DNA from: CBDBLK01 sp965243145
GTDB taxonomy: Bacteria > Bdellovibrionota > Bacteriovoracia > Bacteriovoracales > Bacteriovoracaceae
Reading direction: 5' to 3'
DNA: 64,000 bases
Assembly (NCBI GenBank): GCA_965243145.1
Contig: CBDEUB010000002.1
Location: 186,001 to 250,000 of the forward strand
The stretch's first letter is position 1; every line of letters begins with the position of its first letter. Shown here one piece after another: positions 16,301 to 24,545 of the stretch. The position numbers were made by a program, and so were the translations under genes. The notes beneath the pieces were generated by a model. The model made no database searches and was not told the origin of the DNA. It saw nothing but the letters and a program-made list of their open reading frames with translations.

Positions 16301-19051
16301 TATGGCCATGTGGCCGAGGCGCGAAACCACTGCCCCTATTCCCTGGACTTGTGCGAGGAGGGCACGGCCTGCCGGGGGCCAGACAGTCCGCTGGGGGCGG
16401 TGGAGTGGACTCCCGACGATGTGAACGCCGTCTATCTGCAAGAGGGGATCGGCGACAGTCCCGACACCTGTTTTCGGGTGCGCCGGACTCCGGTTCAACA
16501 CATCTTTTACGCCCCCCGGGCCAGTGATTATGCCGCCGTCGAGTATGTTGCCGGGGCGACGGCCAGCAACGAGACGGTTTCGGTGAATGGGGAGGGCAGT
16601 GCCGGCGATCCCTACCGCATCCGGGTGGAGATTGAAGACGGAGTTTCCACCACGGATCAAATTATTGCAGCAATTCGGGCCAGCACCGACGCCAATGCCC
16701 TGGTTTTGGCGCTAAACGCCAGTCCGGGGGAGACTCAAGATACTCAATCCCTGGTTTCCCTGGGCCATATGGGAGAGAGTGCCTGGGAGAGTTTCACCAC
16801 CAATTGCAGTGTGACCCCCGCAGATTTTGAACCGGCCTGCGACACTTACGGAGAGACTTGCCAGGGTTTTGGTGCCCCGACGGTGACACCCACCGTGATC
16901 GACGCGCGCTATTGGGACGAACTGGGCAACCGTTGTTACCGCTCCATGGGCACCACCAATGCCGGCGATTGGATTCCCTACGATGCCGCGGCGGAAATCC
17001 GTTTGAGTTGGAACAAGTTTAGCGTTTCGGGACTGGGAGTGGTGGGCAGCTACCAGGTGTTCAGGCGGCCCGCCAACACCCAATTTGACTATCAATTCCC
17101 CATCAACAAACAGATCATCGAGGGAGGCATTGGCGAAACCATCTCCTTTGTGGACAACCACCGCAACAGTGTTTTCCCGCCGATTCCCAACACGGTTTAT
17201 TATTATCAAATCAGGCCAGTCATCAACGGCATTTTGACCTCCACCAACCAAACCTTTTCCACCGTGCGGATCATGGCCCCGCCCAAAAATATGGCCTTTG
17301 TCCACCGCTGGATGGCCAACAAGGCGATTTGCGATTTGCTGCATTCGACTTCCAATCCGGTGCTGAATTACGCCTGCCCCTACCGTGGCCCAGGGGACAC
17401 CGATCTGGGAAGCAATAATTTCGTCTACGATGTGTCAACCGATCTTTTAGTGGATCGCTTTGAAACGGGGTGTGCCTATGCCGTCAGTCCCACTTGTTCG
17501 GGCAATCCCGACGGCACTTGTATTGGCATCCAGGCCCCTGCTACCGCCGGAATTACTGCCGCCAACGGGGCGGTTTATTATGCCCGGGGCAGTGGGCGCT
17601 GTTATTTGCGATCGGGGGGCAGTTGGAATGAAATCTATTCTGCTGCCAATATCACTGCCTATCTGGCGGCAGTGGACAACCGCAATTTGGTGGGCACAGA
17701 TCCGCAAAACGACGAAACCACGGATATTGATTCCAACCGTCCCCTGCTTCCTCCACTGGCGCACATGACCCAAGAGCTGGCCGATGACTTTTGCACTGGC
17801 CAGAACAGTCTTCCCAACGCCGAGATTTACGGCATCAATACCGACTTGGCCAGAAGGCTGCCCAACCGCAAAGAGCAAATTGCCTACTCCCAGTGGGGGG
17901 ATGAGGATCACGCTACCGAGGCGGAAAAGGCCGCCCTGGAGAGCGGCCTGGCCCTGCACGCTGCCTCCAAGTGCAATTCGAGCAATGCCAGTGGCCTGGA
18001 ACACAGCTATAGCGACATTGCCATTCCCGATTCCAACAATTATTACTCCCTGCCGGGCAATCACTCCTCCAATATCCGATCGCTGGCCACCGGCTCCCAC
18101 CAAACCCGCGCCTGCACCTCCCAGTTTGGCGTGCAGGATGCGATTGGCAACCTGGCCGAGTGGAGCAGTATGCGCATTTCTTGCCGAGGAATTAGGGGCG
18201 GGGTGACCGCCAGACTCTCGACCTGTTCGCCGATAACGACGGGGGCCTCCCATTTGGCCAGCGACCCAGCGGCCCTGTATCAAAGTGCCGACACCACCGA
18301 TCCTTTTGGAACTTGGGGCCTGGACGGCATCCGTGGCCCGTGCGTGGACAGGGACGGCGACGATATTTGCGACAGCGCCATCACCGATTGGAAGTTGAAA
18401 GAGGAGCGCCTGGGCGCGGGCCGTTTTATCATTCCACTGGGATTGCTCTCGCAAAACGACTATTTGTTAAATAACCCCTCTTCCCAGGTTGACCTCACCG
18501 AAATTGGGCCAAGTTCGGGCATTACTTCTTCCCAGTTGCGCGACGATGCCGTGAGTTTTCACACCGAACGGATCTTTGCCTCCAGCAGTGCCAACGATTG
18601 CGCCGGTATGGCCACCGGCGGGCACTACCAGTCCGGCGTCGAGGCGGGGGCCTTCAGTGCTGAATTTATCCCCTGCGAGGGCAATGCTTTTGGTTACCTC
18701 ACCATTCAGGACATTTCTTTCCGCGCCATAAACGCCGCCAACAGCACGGTGGGCATCCGCTACGAAGACAACACCGCCGTCAACAATGTGGCCTTTACCG
18801 CCAACACCTTGGTGATCGACCTTGCCGACCTCTCCGGCAGGACGGCGGACGATGTGGTGACTGACCTCAACGCCAACGCCATTTTTAACGCCCGCCTGGT
18901 GGCGGCGGTGAGTGGCGATCCCAACCGCAACCAAACCGCCTTTACCAACACCCTCAACCTGATCGATGTCTCCGCGGAGAGTTCCCCGAGCAGGATTGAT
19001 GTGGGCCTGCGCTGCCTTTCCGCCGTTCCCAACGGGTTCTATGATGAATGA
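13385..19051 (+). CDS. giant lipoprotein with cadherin/VCBS-like repeats and a C-terminal FGE-sulfatase-like domain
   Basis: The 1888-residue product has a lipoprotein signal (lipobox LASSC, Cys about 27) after the ribosome-binding site AAGGAAGGGA. The N-terminal two-thirds repeats cadherin-like modules closing in VNDPPNVMG, DSVDDPPVALG or VPVDDRPVV, with DxD-type calcium-binding signatures. A fibronectin III-like unit lies near residues 1200-1300 (VSGLGVVGSYQVFRRP to NTVYYYQIRPV). The C-terminal part contains RRLPNRKEQIAYSQWGDED and GVQDAIGNLAEWSSM, the hallmark of the formylglycine-generating-enzyme/SUMF1-like fold, which in surface proteins is often a binding rather than catalytic domain. 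Cys pairs are frequent. Probably a cell-surface recognition or adhesion protein. Confidence 0.8.
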   Translation: MAALFSKVINWGTPLAILVWALASSCVVEPGAKTKANCDEGASFDVLSRSCAQTATTYHSPPIPTGTGGDVSTDEDSGAFPVDLGYRDIDGDLASGCEARSQMGLGIRKFVELSSIRFLSRGNILDPHNTYIRLNPTGAVPVAVIPSVGLVGSNAARRIDIAYSATVHGQSDIILAVQNNAIANGLVEVTSVGVDALASSAGYHNLTALPCSCSGGLCQARITPVDNFPAKSADNINLNNMLSTYNLWPSLPGGQAMGEVGFSDFEYRVSDNDGASDWRPADIRVHQVNDPPNVMGVLAAYNIAEPQDADATFTYDLANMAGLTFEEIEEEQIHFCTVSQGSLGASSLDIQTGVLQYRVARDDNGTDTVVFRACDSNSCQGSGCTLDQTLNISVGPTADPFRGGDLSSDRGITLPAFDEDEESGATTDIINNLFFEDTDGGETAVGCQFDLSESIGVYASTDCTCTGGVCSIGITGKAHYSGPNARIAYRVISNDPVDPVGDLTFYTVAIDSVDDPPVALGTLEAGTTPTALYQDGNSQNAGLSGRLRFNESSSHLPPQVNFTIAEAFLADAGEGDTVVAYELDDGPDNGVLSDCMGLDGSAVTDRECVYTPQDGNLNDGGALMDDNTDKGWVDNASASLRFIAREFGDSSSSLQVEMIDAQEVGGGDEEVWVDGNTVKILYEAGVSTSNDIVTAFAATSVAAIEELVQVQALMAATLPAADEQIYTLSAGTATADRFAYRVRDSDGILSASKNVHISIVPVDDRPVVCEYSSYQEQPNCGLNGCTGDGAPTSLTGISEGASYYDRLSSACWRYLSGNWALARSFIRDRSVNELQTVLIDRIVVDEGGGDPAENGQSTRLVGITSSNLDLLPVENIHLLYSGSATCDTLADNCHGGSLATPIAFETTGNAQDADLSLSITPVVAQTGTSRIELTFDDGTLETEVEFEITVNPTSATHGGWNLLSATGPKVDTYGHVAEARNHCPYSLDLCEEGTACRGPDSPLGAVEWTPDDVNAVYLQEGIGDSPDTCFRVRRTPVQHIFYAPRASDYAAVEYVAGATASNETVSVNGEGSAGDPYRIRVEIEDGVSTTDQIIAAIRASTDANALVLALNASPGETQDTQSLVSLGHMGESAWESFTTNCSVTPADFEPACDTYGETCQGFGAPTVTPTVIDARYWDELGNRCYRSMGTTNAGDWIPYDAAAEIRLSWNKFSVSGLGVVGSYQVFRRPANTQFDYQFPINKQIIEGGIGETISFVDNHRNSVFPPIPNTVYYYQIRPVINGILTSTNQTFSTVRIMAPPKNMAFVHRWMANKAICDLLHSTSNPVLNYACPYRGPGDTDLGSNNFVYDVSTDLLVDRFETGCAYAVSPTCSGNPDGTCIGIQAPATAGITAANGAVYYARGSGRCYLRSGGSWNEIYSAANITAYLAAVDNRNLVGTDPQNDETTDIDSNRPLLPPLAHMTQELADDFCTGQNSLPNAEIYGINTDLARRLPNRKEQIAYSQWGDEDHATEAEKAALESGLALHAASKCNSSNASGLEHSYSDIAIPDSNNYYSLPGNHSSNIRSLATGSHQTRACTSQFGVQDAIGNLAEWSSMRISCRGIRGGVTARLSTCSPITTGASHLASDPAALYQSADTTDPFGTWGLDGIRGPCVDRDGDDICDSAITDWKLKEERLGAGRFIIPLGLLSQNDYLLNNPSSQVDLTEIGPSSGITSSQLRDDAVSFHTERIFASSSANDCAGMATGGHYQSGVEAGAFSAEFIPCEGNAFGYLTIQDISFRAINAANSTVGIRYEDNTAVNNVAFTANTLVIDLADLSGRTADDVVTDLNANAIFNARLVAAVSGDPNRNQTAFTNTLNLIDVSAESSPSRIDVGLRCLSAVPNGFYDE

Positions 19052-19069
19052 TCAACCGCAGAAAAATAT

Positions 19070-20953
19070 ATGATGATGATTAAGATAAGTCTTCTCTCTG
19101 CCTTATTGAGCGTATCCTTTTCCCTCAAAGGGAATCCCCCCGTGGAATTAAAAGTCCCCGTGGGCCATTCGTTCAATGATGCCCTCATCTCTGAATTATT
19201 CCCCCCTGGATGGGAGGGGGAATGTTCCGACTATTGTTGTGAAGAGAGGCGTAAACTGCGCTATTACTACGGTGCTCAAGGACAACTCCAATCTCAAAGC
19301 GGAGAGTCCAAGGGGAGATTGTTGGCGGATATGAACAAAGAATACAACGATCTCAGGAGAACAATTTCCTTTTTGGAGATGATCAATCAAACGAGGGAGG
19401 ATGCCATAGTGGGCCTCAATGCCTTTCAAAAACTGCCTTTAACGACAAACGCAAGCGCCAGAGAGGTAAAAAAGGTCATGCTTCCTCTAAAAAATATGAT
19501 TCTCATTGAGAGCATTGTCGAAGAAGCTATGGATGGCCCCAATAAAGACTTTTTGCATTCTCTTTCCCAAGCGGGGGCCTTTCATGTCTTTGCTGCGTTG
19601 GAGAGGCATTTTCAATGTTCTTTGAAAAAGAGAACAACCCTATGCTCTATTCTCAAAACACAAGAAGAAGACGACAGAATGGCACTTCAATCGGCAGTGA
19701 TAAGATTTGTCAATGGCCATCTTTCCCTGAGCGAGACGGGAGTGGCCCAAATGATAGAAGCACCTTTTGAGGACTACAAGGAATATCTCAACGACAAGTT
19801 TCCCGAACATCTTGCATCCGCTTCAGGCAAGGCCTTACTGTTTGAAGAGATAAAACAAAATGGCCGCAAGACGGATAGAGATATTCCCGCAAACTTTAGT
19901 GCTTTAGAAAGTCAGCGGTGTCGTAATTTTATGCAACAGTTATATTCACAAGGTGTTTTAAAGCGCATCCCCCAAAAGAGGCGCAGCGCATTCTTGCGCA
20001 CGGCCTATCAAAATGCTTGTAGTCCCAAAGGGCCGCCTCAAATAGTGGAAATGCTCAATGATATGAAATCTTCCCTGGAAAGAGTCGATGCAAGTATAAA
20101 AAGAATAAAGGACTCAAGTGCCTATAGGGATTTGGAGACATTCAAAAGAGGGATGTTGGCCCAGATGGATGAGTCTTGCAGCGTAACAGGTGAAACTCAT
20201 ATTACCATTTGTCCGCCACAGGCAAACAGCGCTCGGCCACTTCCCGATCATAAACTCATTTCAAAGTTAATGCCCAACCTGGAAGAAGATGTCGAAGTGG
20301 AGTTTTTGGAAGATTTTGATGAAGACGATGCGTTGGAAAGTGTTATCGCCCTTGCCGATCCCGCCGAGGCAAAAAAAGTTGCCTCTTACTCGCAGACAGT
20401 TTCCGATCTCAGTGGCCCTAATGCTACTTCTGTCAATAATGTGCCACCCCAGACTGAAAATCGGGAACTTTCTTTGGTGACTGTGACGAATGATTATAAA
20501 AATCATCCCTTCTATGAATTTAAGTTGGAATTGTCTCCCGATGGCTCGTTACAAAGTTTTCATTTTGATTCCCACTACCGGCAGACGGGTACCTTAATAA
20601 AGAGGGTCAAGAGTTTTTCGGCAGACAGCTTTGATGAAAAAGTTGCCATCGAAGAGTTTAAGATCAATGTATTGGAAATTATCCCCCATGATTTTAACAA
20701 ACGGGATGGAGGTTTTTTTAATGTCCGCTATATTCACCGGATTTTTCCCCGAAGGTACAAAGAATTGAAGGTTGGGGTAGTGAAAAGAGGGGAAGAATGG
20801 ACATTTGTCGATGAAAACGGCAGGCATATCTCTCTTGCACACGCCAGTATCAACGCCTCATTCTTTTTTCCTCGAAGTGGTATCAGGAATATTGATTTGA
20901 CATACAATGATGGCGAATCCCCAGAAGAGAGTCCTTATAGCAATAGCAATTGA
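19070..20953 (+). CDS. secreted hypothetical protein (627 aa)
   Basis: The N-terminus (IKISLLSALLSVSFSLKG) is a signal peptide. The mature protein is largely helical and charged, with Cys pairs near the start (CSDYCCEERR) and an acidic segment about 410-425 (EEDVEVEFLEDFDEDDA). The C-terminal 160 residues look like a beta-rich domain (FYEFKLELSPDGSLQSFHFD). Starting 18 bp after the giant lipoprotein, it may belong to the same transcript. The first three codons are all ATG, so the exact start is uncertain. No family recognised. Confidence 0.75.
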   Translation: MMMIKISLLSALLSVSFSLKGNPPVELKVPVGHSFNDALISELFPPGWEGECSDYCCEERRKLRYYYGAQGQLQSQSGESKGRLLADMNKEYNDLRRTISFLEMINQTREDAIVGLNAFQKLPLTTNASAREVKKVMLPLKNMILIESIVEEAMDGPNKDFLHSLSQAGAFHVFAALERHFQCSLKKRTTLCSILKTQEEDDRMALQSAVIRFVNGHLSLSETGVAQMIEAPFEDYKEYLNDKFPEHLASASGKALLFEEIKQNGRKTDRDIPANFSALESQRCRNFMQQLYSQGVLKRIPQKRRSAFLRTAYQNACSPKGPPQIVEMLNDMKSSLERVDASIKRIKDSSAYRDLETFKRGMLAQMDESCSVTGETHITICPPQANSARPLPDHKLISKLMPNLEEDVEVEFLEDFDEDDALESVIALADPAEAKKVASYSQTVSDLSGPNATSVNNVPPQTENRELSLVTVTNDYKNHPFYEFKLELSPDGSLQSFHFDSHYRQTGTLIKRVKSFSADSFDEKVAIEEFKINVLEIIPHDFNKRDGGFFNVRYIHRIFPRRYKELKVGVVKRGEEWTFVDENGRHISLAHASINASFFFPRSGIRNIDLTYNDGESPEESPYSNSN

Positions 20954-20963
20954 GGGAACTCCC

Positions 20964-21284
20964 CTAATAGTGGCATACGATGGAATGCCAGGCGAAGGTG
21001 GCGGGGTCGTAATAGGGGTTGGGGACGAAGACTTCGGCCCAAATTTCCATTCCCGGCATAACGCTGGATTGTCCGTAAGAGGAATAGGTGAACCCTCTAT
21101 AGGTGTTGGCGTAGATGGAACCGCGGCAATACATGGGGTAATAGGGGGAAGTGTTGTAGATCGAGCAGCGCCCCCGGTAGGAATCCCAAAAGCATTGGGA
21201 GGCGGGGGTAAACCATCCATACTGCGCCCGAGTGCTCGAAGCGAGGCCGCCCAAGAGTAGAGCAAGCGCCAAAAATCTCATCAT
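20964..21284 (-). CDS. small secreted Tyr/Cys-rich protein (106 aa)
   Basis: The ATG complement at 21284 follows AGGAGGAG on the minus strand, a strong ribosome-binding site. The first 20 residues (MMRFLALALLLGGLASSTRA) are a signal peptide ending in an AxA-type site. The mature part has four Cys and many aromatic residues (YGWFTPASQCFWDSYRGRC, SPYYPMYCRG). It converges on the preceding gene with 10 bp between them. Function unknown. Confidence 0.7.
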   Translation of the reverse strand: MMRFLALALLLGGLASSTRAQYGWFTPASQCFWDSYRGRCSIYNTSPYYPMYCRGSIYANTYRGFTYSSYGQSSVMPGMEIWAEVFVPNPYYDPATFAWHSIVCHY

Positions 21285-21467
21285 GGTTGTCTCCTCCTAA
21301 ATCCCCGGTTTTGGCCCAAGATGGCCTTCTGAAGGGCATCTTAGGGGGAGATTATGCATAGTGCAAGTCTTTTTTCCAAATTGGCAACAAAAATTCTCAC
21401 CCTGCGCCCAAGTGCTTGAAAATTGGTTGTTAAGGGGACTTAACCCGCGCTTTTTCCCCACTTGGCC

Positions 21468-21473
21468 TATAAT
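21468..21473 (+). promoter_or_regulatory. possible -10 element of the FHA gene
   Basis: TATAAT lies 21 bp before the ATG at 21494, with the GAGGAG ribosome-binding site (21482-21487) between them. I see no convincing -35 at normal spacing. Confidence 0.35.
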
Positions 21474-21493
21474 GGATAGACGAGGAGTTGACC

Positions 21494-22051
21494 ATGAGCT
21501 TAGTACTGGAAATTTGCGACCAAAACGCTTCTCACCGCCTGCCGATCACTTCTGAAGGACAGTTTTTAGGCCGCTCCCCGGAGTCCGATGTCCAACTTCA
21601 AGACAAAGTGGTCAGCGCCCGCCACCTCTTTATCAACCTCTCCACCGATGGCCGAGTGAAGATTCAGGATTTGGGTTCCACCAACGGAACCTATGTCAAT
21701 GGCCACTTGATCCAGGAGAGTCACCTCTATCTGGGGGATCGCCTCCACATTGGCCAAGTGACTATCGGTTTGGTGGAGGAGTTGATGAGCTTGAGGGAAA
21801 GGCGTTTGCACACCAAGAGCGCCCACCGGACATCGAGTATGACCCTGGTCGGCCTCTACGACAAAATGAAGACCGAGGAACACAAAGTGCAGCAGGCCCT
21901 GGAAGTGGCGCGCCAGCGCCGTCGGGATGATTCGGTGGAAAAAACCACCAGCATCAAGATACTCGCTCCCCAGGAAAAAGACCGCGACAACGAACTTTTG
22001 GAAACTCTCCATTCGTTTCGCCAGCAGCACCGGGGAGAGGCACCAGGTTAG
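21494..22051 (+). CDS. FHA-domain protein
   Basis: The 185-residue product has a forkhead-associated domain in residues 15-95 with the phosphopeptide-binding signatures FLGRSPESDVQL, VSARHLFI and DLGSTNGTYVNG. FHA domains bind phosphothreonine peptides in signalling and secretion regulation. The remaining 90 residues are charged and probably helical, with no second domain I recognise. I chose ATG 21494 over an in-frame TTG at 21488 because GAGGAG ends at 21487. It overlaps the convergent adenosyltransferase gene by 4 bp. Confidence 0.9.
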   Translation: MSLVLEICDQNASHRLPITSEGQFLGRSPESDVQLQDKVVSARHLFINLSTDGRVKIQDLGSTNGTYVNGHLIQESHLYLGDRLHIGQVTIGLVEELMSLRERRLHTKSAHRTSSMTLVGLYDKMKTEEHKVQQALEVARQRRRDDSVEKTTSIKILAPQEKDRDNELLETLHSFRQQHRGEAPG

Positions 22052-22650
22052 GGTGGGGTAGAACTTGCCGGATCGCTATTTTTCCACAGCACTTCCCCCT
22101 TTTTGCAAGAGTAGTTGGCCAGGCGGGCGGCGACGAAGAGATAGTCACTCAGGCGGTTGAAAAAAATCACCGCCTGGGAGAGAAAGGCCCCGTCTTCACG
22201 GTTCATTTCGCGATCCTTGAAAACCACCAGCAGGCGCTCGACTTTGCGCGCTTGGGTTCGCGCCAAATGGAGGTGCCCCGCCATGGGACTTCCCCCCGGC
22301 AGGACAAAATGTTTTAAGGGGGGGAGTTGTTCACTCCACTGGTCGATTTGGCGTTCCAGGGTAGTGGTGTGCTTTTGGCCTATTTCGGGAAGCTGAAAAG
22401 AATCCCGCTTTGCTCGATCACACGCCAAATTGGCCCCCAGGCCAAAGAGCCAGTTTTGGACTTGACTTAAAGAGGGGCGCAGTTCCCCCTCTTCCAGAGG
22501 GGAGGCGAGCGCCTGGGCCACACCCAGGCGGGCGTTGAGTTCATCGACTTCCCCGTAGAGTTCGACTCGCGGGTGGCCTTTGGAGGCGCGCTCTCCGCTG
22601 AGCAGGGAAGTGCTGCCGTCATCTCCCGATTTGGTGTAGATTTTGCCCAT
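22048..22650 (-). CDS. cob(I)alamin adenosyltransferase, PduO type
   Basis: The roughly 200-residue product matches PduO-type ATP:cob(I)alamin adenosyltransferases. It has the N-terminal KIYTKSGDDGSTSLLSG ATP-binding motif, ELNARLG, FVLPGGSP, the LARTQARKVER helix (family Arg cluster) and FFNRLSDYLFVAAR. The enzyme makes adenosylcobalamin from cob(I)alamin and ATP in the cytoplasm. The start is either ATG 22650 (usual family start) or an in-frame GTG at 22659. The gene stands alone on this strand, with no other cobalamin gene nearby. Confidence 0.93.
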   Translation of the reverse strand: MGKIYTKSGDDGSTSLLSGERASKGHPRVELYGEVDELNARLGVAQALASPLEEGELRPSLSQVQNWLFGLGANLACDRAKRDSFQLPEIGQKHTTTLERQIDQWSEQLPPLKHFVLPGGSPMAGHLHLARTQARKVERLLVVFKDREMNREDGAFLSQAVIFFNRLSDYLFVAARLANYSCKKGEVLWKNSDPASSTPP

Positions 22651-22788
22651 GGAGAGCACGCTACAGGCACTCGCGCGGAGAAGTCAAATATTGGCCCCAG
22701 GGCGGGAGTGGAGGTATCTTGAGTTTTTTTATTTGTGGAAAAAACATTCCATTGGACTAAAATTCCCTTTGGCCTTAATATTTTAACT

Positions 22789-23460
22789 ATGAAGATGGGG
22801 CGCAAATTCCGCCTTTTCCCCCTTGGCCAAGTCGGCGTGACTTTGACCGAGGCGCTGTTCGCAGCGGGGATAGTGGGGGGCCTCTCCCTGGGCTATTTGC
22901 AAATCTCGCAACAGCAGGAGCAATCCCAGAAAAAAATCGAGGCCAGTTTTGAAATTGATATGCTGACTCTCGATATGGCGCAAATTTTGAGCAACGACCA
23001 GGCCTGTGCCAACACTTTGGGAACCACCATTTCCAATGGAAAGGTGCTGACGGCGATTAAAAATTCCGCCAACGAGGCGCTGTTTCGATCCTCCAAAAAA
23101 TACGGGCAGAATGTGATCAAATTGGCCTCTATGAAAATCCAAAATCTGGACACGGCGACAGACGGGTTTGGCAGTGCCGAAGTGCTGGTCACATTTGAAA
23201 AGACCGCCAAAGTGATCAAGGGCAAGAGGCGCGAAGAGAGAGTCATTCCCCTGTCGATCCAGGTGTCTCCGGGGAGTATTGCATGCAATCCCGACGGCAG
23301 CGCCAGGTTTGTTCGGGATGCCCACAAGGCCATGTGCGATAGCATCGGGGGGACGGTCAATGCCAGCAACGAGTGCGTTCCTCCCTTTATCGGAAGAAAT
23401 TGTCCCCAATATGTGGCCGGTTTCGACAATGACGGCAATCTAGTTTGCGGTAATTACTAA
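22789..23460 (+). CDS. type IV pilin-like / pseudopilin protein
   Basis: The N-terminus GQVGVTLTEALFAAGIVGG has the prepilin-peptidase pattern: Gly, then a hydrophobic stretch with Glu at mature position 5, followed by a helix. The C-terminal domain has Cys pairs (IACNPDG, KAMCDSIGG, NECVPPFIGRNCP, NLVCGNY), resembling minor pilins or pseudopilins. It is expected in the inner membrane or a type IV pilus/type II secretion pseudopilus. No pilus assembly genes are adjacent. The start ATG 22789 lacks an obvious ribosome-binding site; an in-frame ATG at 22795 is an alternative. Confidence 0.75.
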   Translation: MKMGRKFRLFPLGQVGVTLTEALFAAGIVGGLSLGYLQISQQQEQSQKKIEASFEIDMLTLDMAQILSNDQACANTLGTTISNGKVLTAIKNSANEALFRSSKKYGQNVIKLASMKIQNLDTATDGFGSAEVLVTFEKTAKVIKGKRREERVIPLSIQVSPGSIACNPDGSARFVRDAHKAMCDSIGGTVNASNECVPPFIGRNCPQYVAGFDNDGNLVCGNY

Positions 23461-23496
23461 TCCCCTTGCCATTGACAATGTTTTTCCCGCGGGGCC

Positions 23497-23946
23497 ATGG
23501 TGGAGAGTATGGAATGGTGGAGGATTGTCCTTTTTGGGGGAGTGGCACTTTTGGCCTTGGAGGCGCAGGCGCAAGAAGACGCTGATGCCGGTGTCAAGGC
23601 CTTGCTGAATAAAATTGGCCAACTGGCAGCAGAAGATTACGCCTCCGGCATTGAAGGTTTAAGAACTCCCGTTGAAAAATATATCGAGCGCAAAAGGCGG
23701 GTTTGCAGGGGAGAACTCTCCCCGGTTATTTTGCATTCCGAAAGTGGACAGGCGCAAGGGCCTCACGGGAAAGGGGTCGACCGGAAGGCGTGTTTTCGGG
23801 AACTCAAGGCCTTGCAAATGGGTTTTGTGGAACAGACCTTTGCCGCCCGCGAGAAATACCTCAATTATTTGCACCAGTTGCGCTTAGGCCAACTCACTAG
23901 GGCCAAGGCAAAGCTGGTTGAAGCATTGCGTAAAAATTCACGATAA
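23497..23946 (+). CDS. small secreted helical protein (149 aa)
   Basis: The product has a signal peptide (IVLFGGVALLALEAQA, cleavage before QEDAD), a charged helical mature part and two Cys (RRVCRGEL, RKACFREL). The start may be ATG 23497 or the in-frame ATG 23509. It follows the pilin-like gene by 36 bp. No family recognised. Confidence 0.65.
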   Translation: MVESMEWWRIVLFGGVALLALEAQAQEDADAGVKALLNKIGQLAAEDYASGIEGLRTPVEKYIERKRRVCRGELSPVILHSESGQAQGPHGKGVDRKACFRELKALQMGFVEQTFAAREKYLNYLHQLRLGQLTRAKAKLVEALRKNSR

Positions 23947-24347
23947 AAACTAGGGCAAGTGCTCGCAAGAAGATGGCCTGAAGTGCGGGCATTGACTCCG
24001 GCCAGTTAGGCCTTTCATCCTGGTTAGTGAGGCGGCCGGGCGGGCGCTCAAATGGGCACTGGGGGCCATGTTGGGCCTGGCCCAAGGGGCATCCCGGCGA
24101 ACTCCGCCGAGGATTCTCTCCAGGATTCCGGGGTGGGCCTTGCGCTTGTTGAAAAAGTCCAGTGTCTCCATCGTCTATAAACCTTTGATTAAAGTTTATC
24201 CTACCACAAACCCCCGCTTTTTGCATCTTTTTGGGCAAACTGCTAGCATTTGCCCATGTGATCAGTAAACGGGGGAGAAATGGAGTGCTCGGCCTTCAAG
24301 CGTGGGTAGCTACGCATGTTCAAGCAAAAAATCATAGCAAAAGCAGG
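23947..24347. other. intergenic region with a degraded repeat end and a doubtful ORF
   Basis: A degraded right end of the 196-bp repeat lies at 23975-23995 (GGCCTGAAGTGCGGGCATTG), plus-oriented like the gene that precedes it. A minus-strand frame from 24171 to 23950 (73 codons, begins METLDFFNKRKAHPGILERI) is open but lacks a ribosome-binding site and ends inside the repeat remnant, so I do not call it. The last 40 bp (about 24305-24347) is the degenerate left flank of the repeat. Confidence 0.5.
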
Positions 24348-24543
24348 GTAACTGCTCACAATTTAGGTCAGATTGGGGGGAAGCGAGACAGAGCGACTGA
24401 GGTGTGCTATGGGCACATCGCAAGGAGCGATGGCGAAGCTGACTCACACGGAGTCGCCAGGAGGGCGACGAGCGACGACTGCCCCGATGGGCAGTGCCGG
24501 AGCAGGATGCGGAGGCAAGATGGCCTGAAGTGTGGGCAGTTAC
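24348..24543 (+). repeat. 196-bp structured interspersed repeat, copy 1
   Basis: The unit begins GTAACTGCTCACA and ends TGTGGGCAGTTAC, giving terminal inverted repeats of about 21 bp. It matches 34189-34384 and the reverse complement of 43268-43463, all exactly 196 bp. A poorly conserved left flank of about 45 bp also aligns among the copies. Internal hairpins are GTGTGC/GCACAT with loop TATGG (about 24402-24418) and ACTGCCC/GGGCAGT (24478-24495). It contains GGAGCAGGATG, a possible ribosome-binding site with ATG, and is open in one frame into the next gene. Confidence 0.9.
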
Positions 24544-24545
24544 TA

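Noticed and set aside
17447..18454. Long minus-strand open frame (335 codons) inside the giant lipoprotein gene
   Set aside because: It is antisense to a gene with a clear signal, domains and Cys pattern; long shadow frames are expected in GC-rich coding DNA, and it lacks a ribosome-binding site or recognisable domain.
23950..24171. Minus-strand 73-codon ORF
   Set aside because: It has no ribosome-binding site, and its last residues are encoded by the degraded repeat end.
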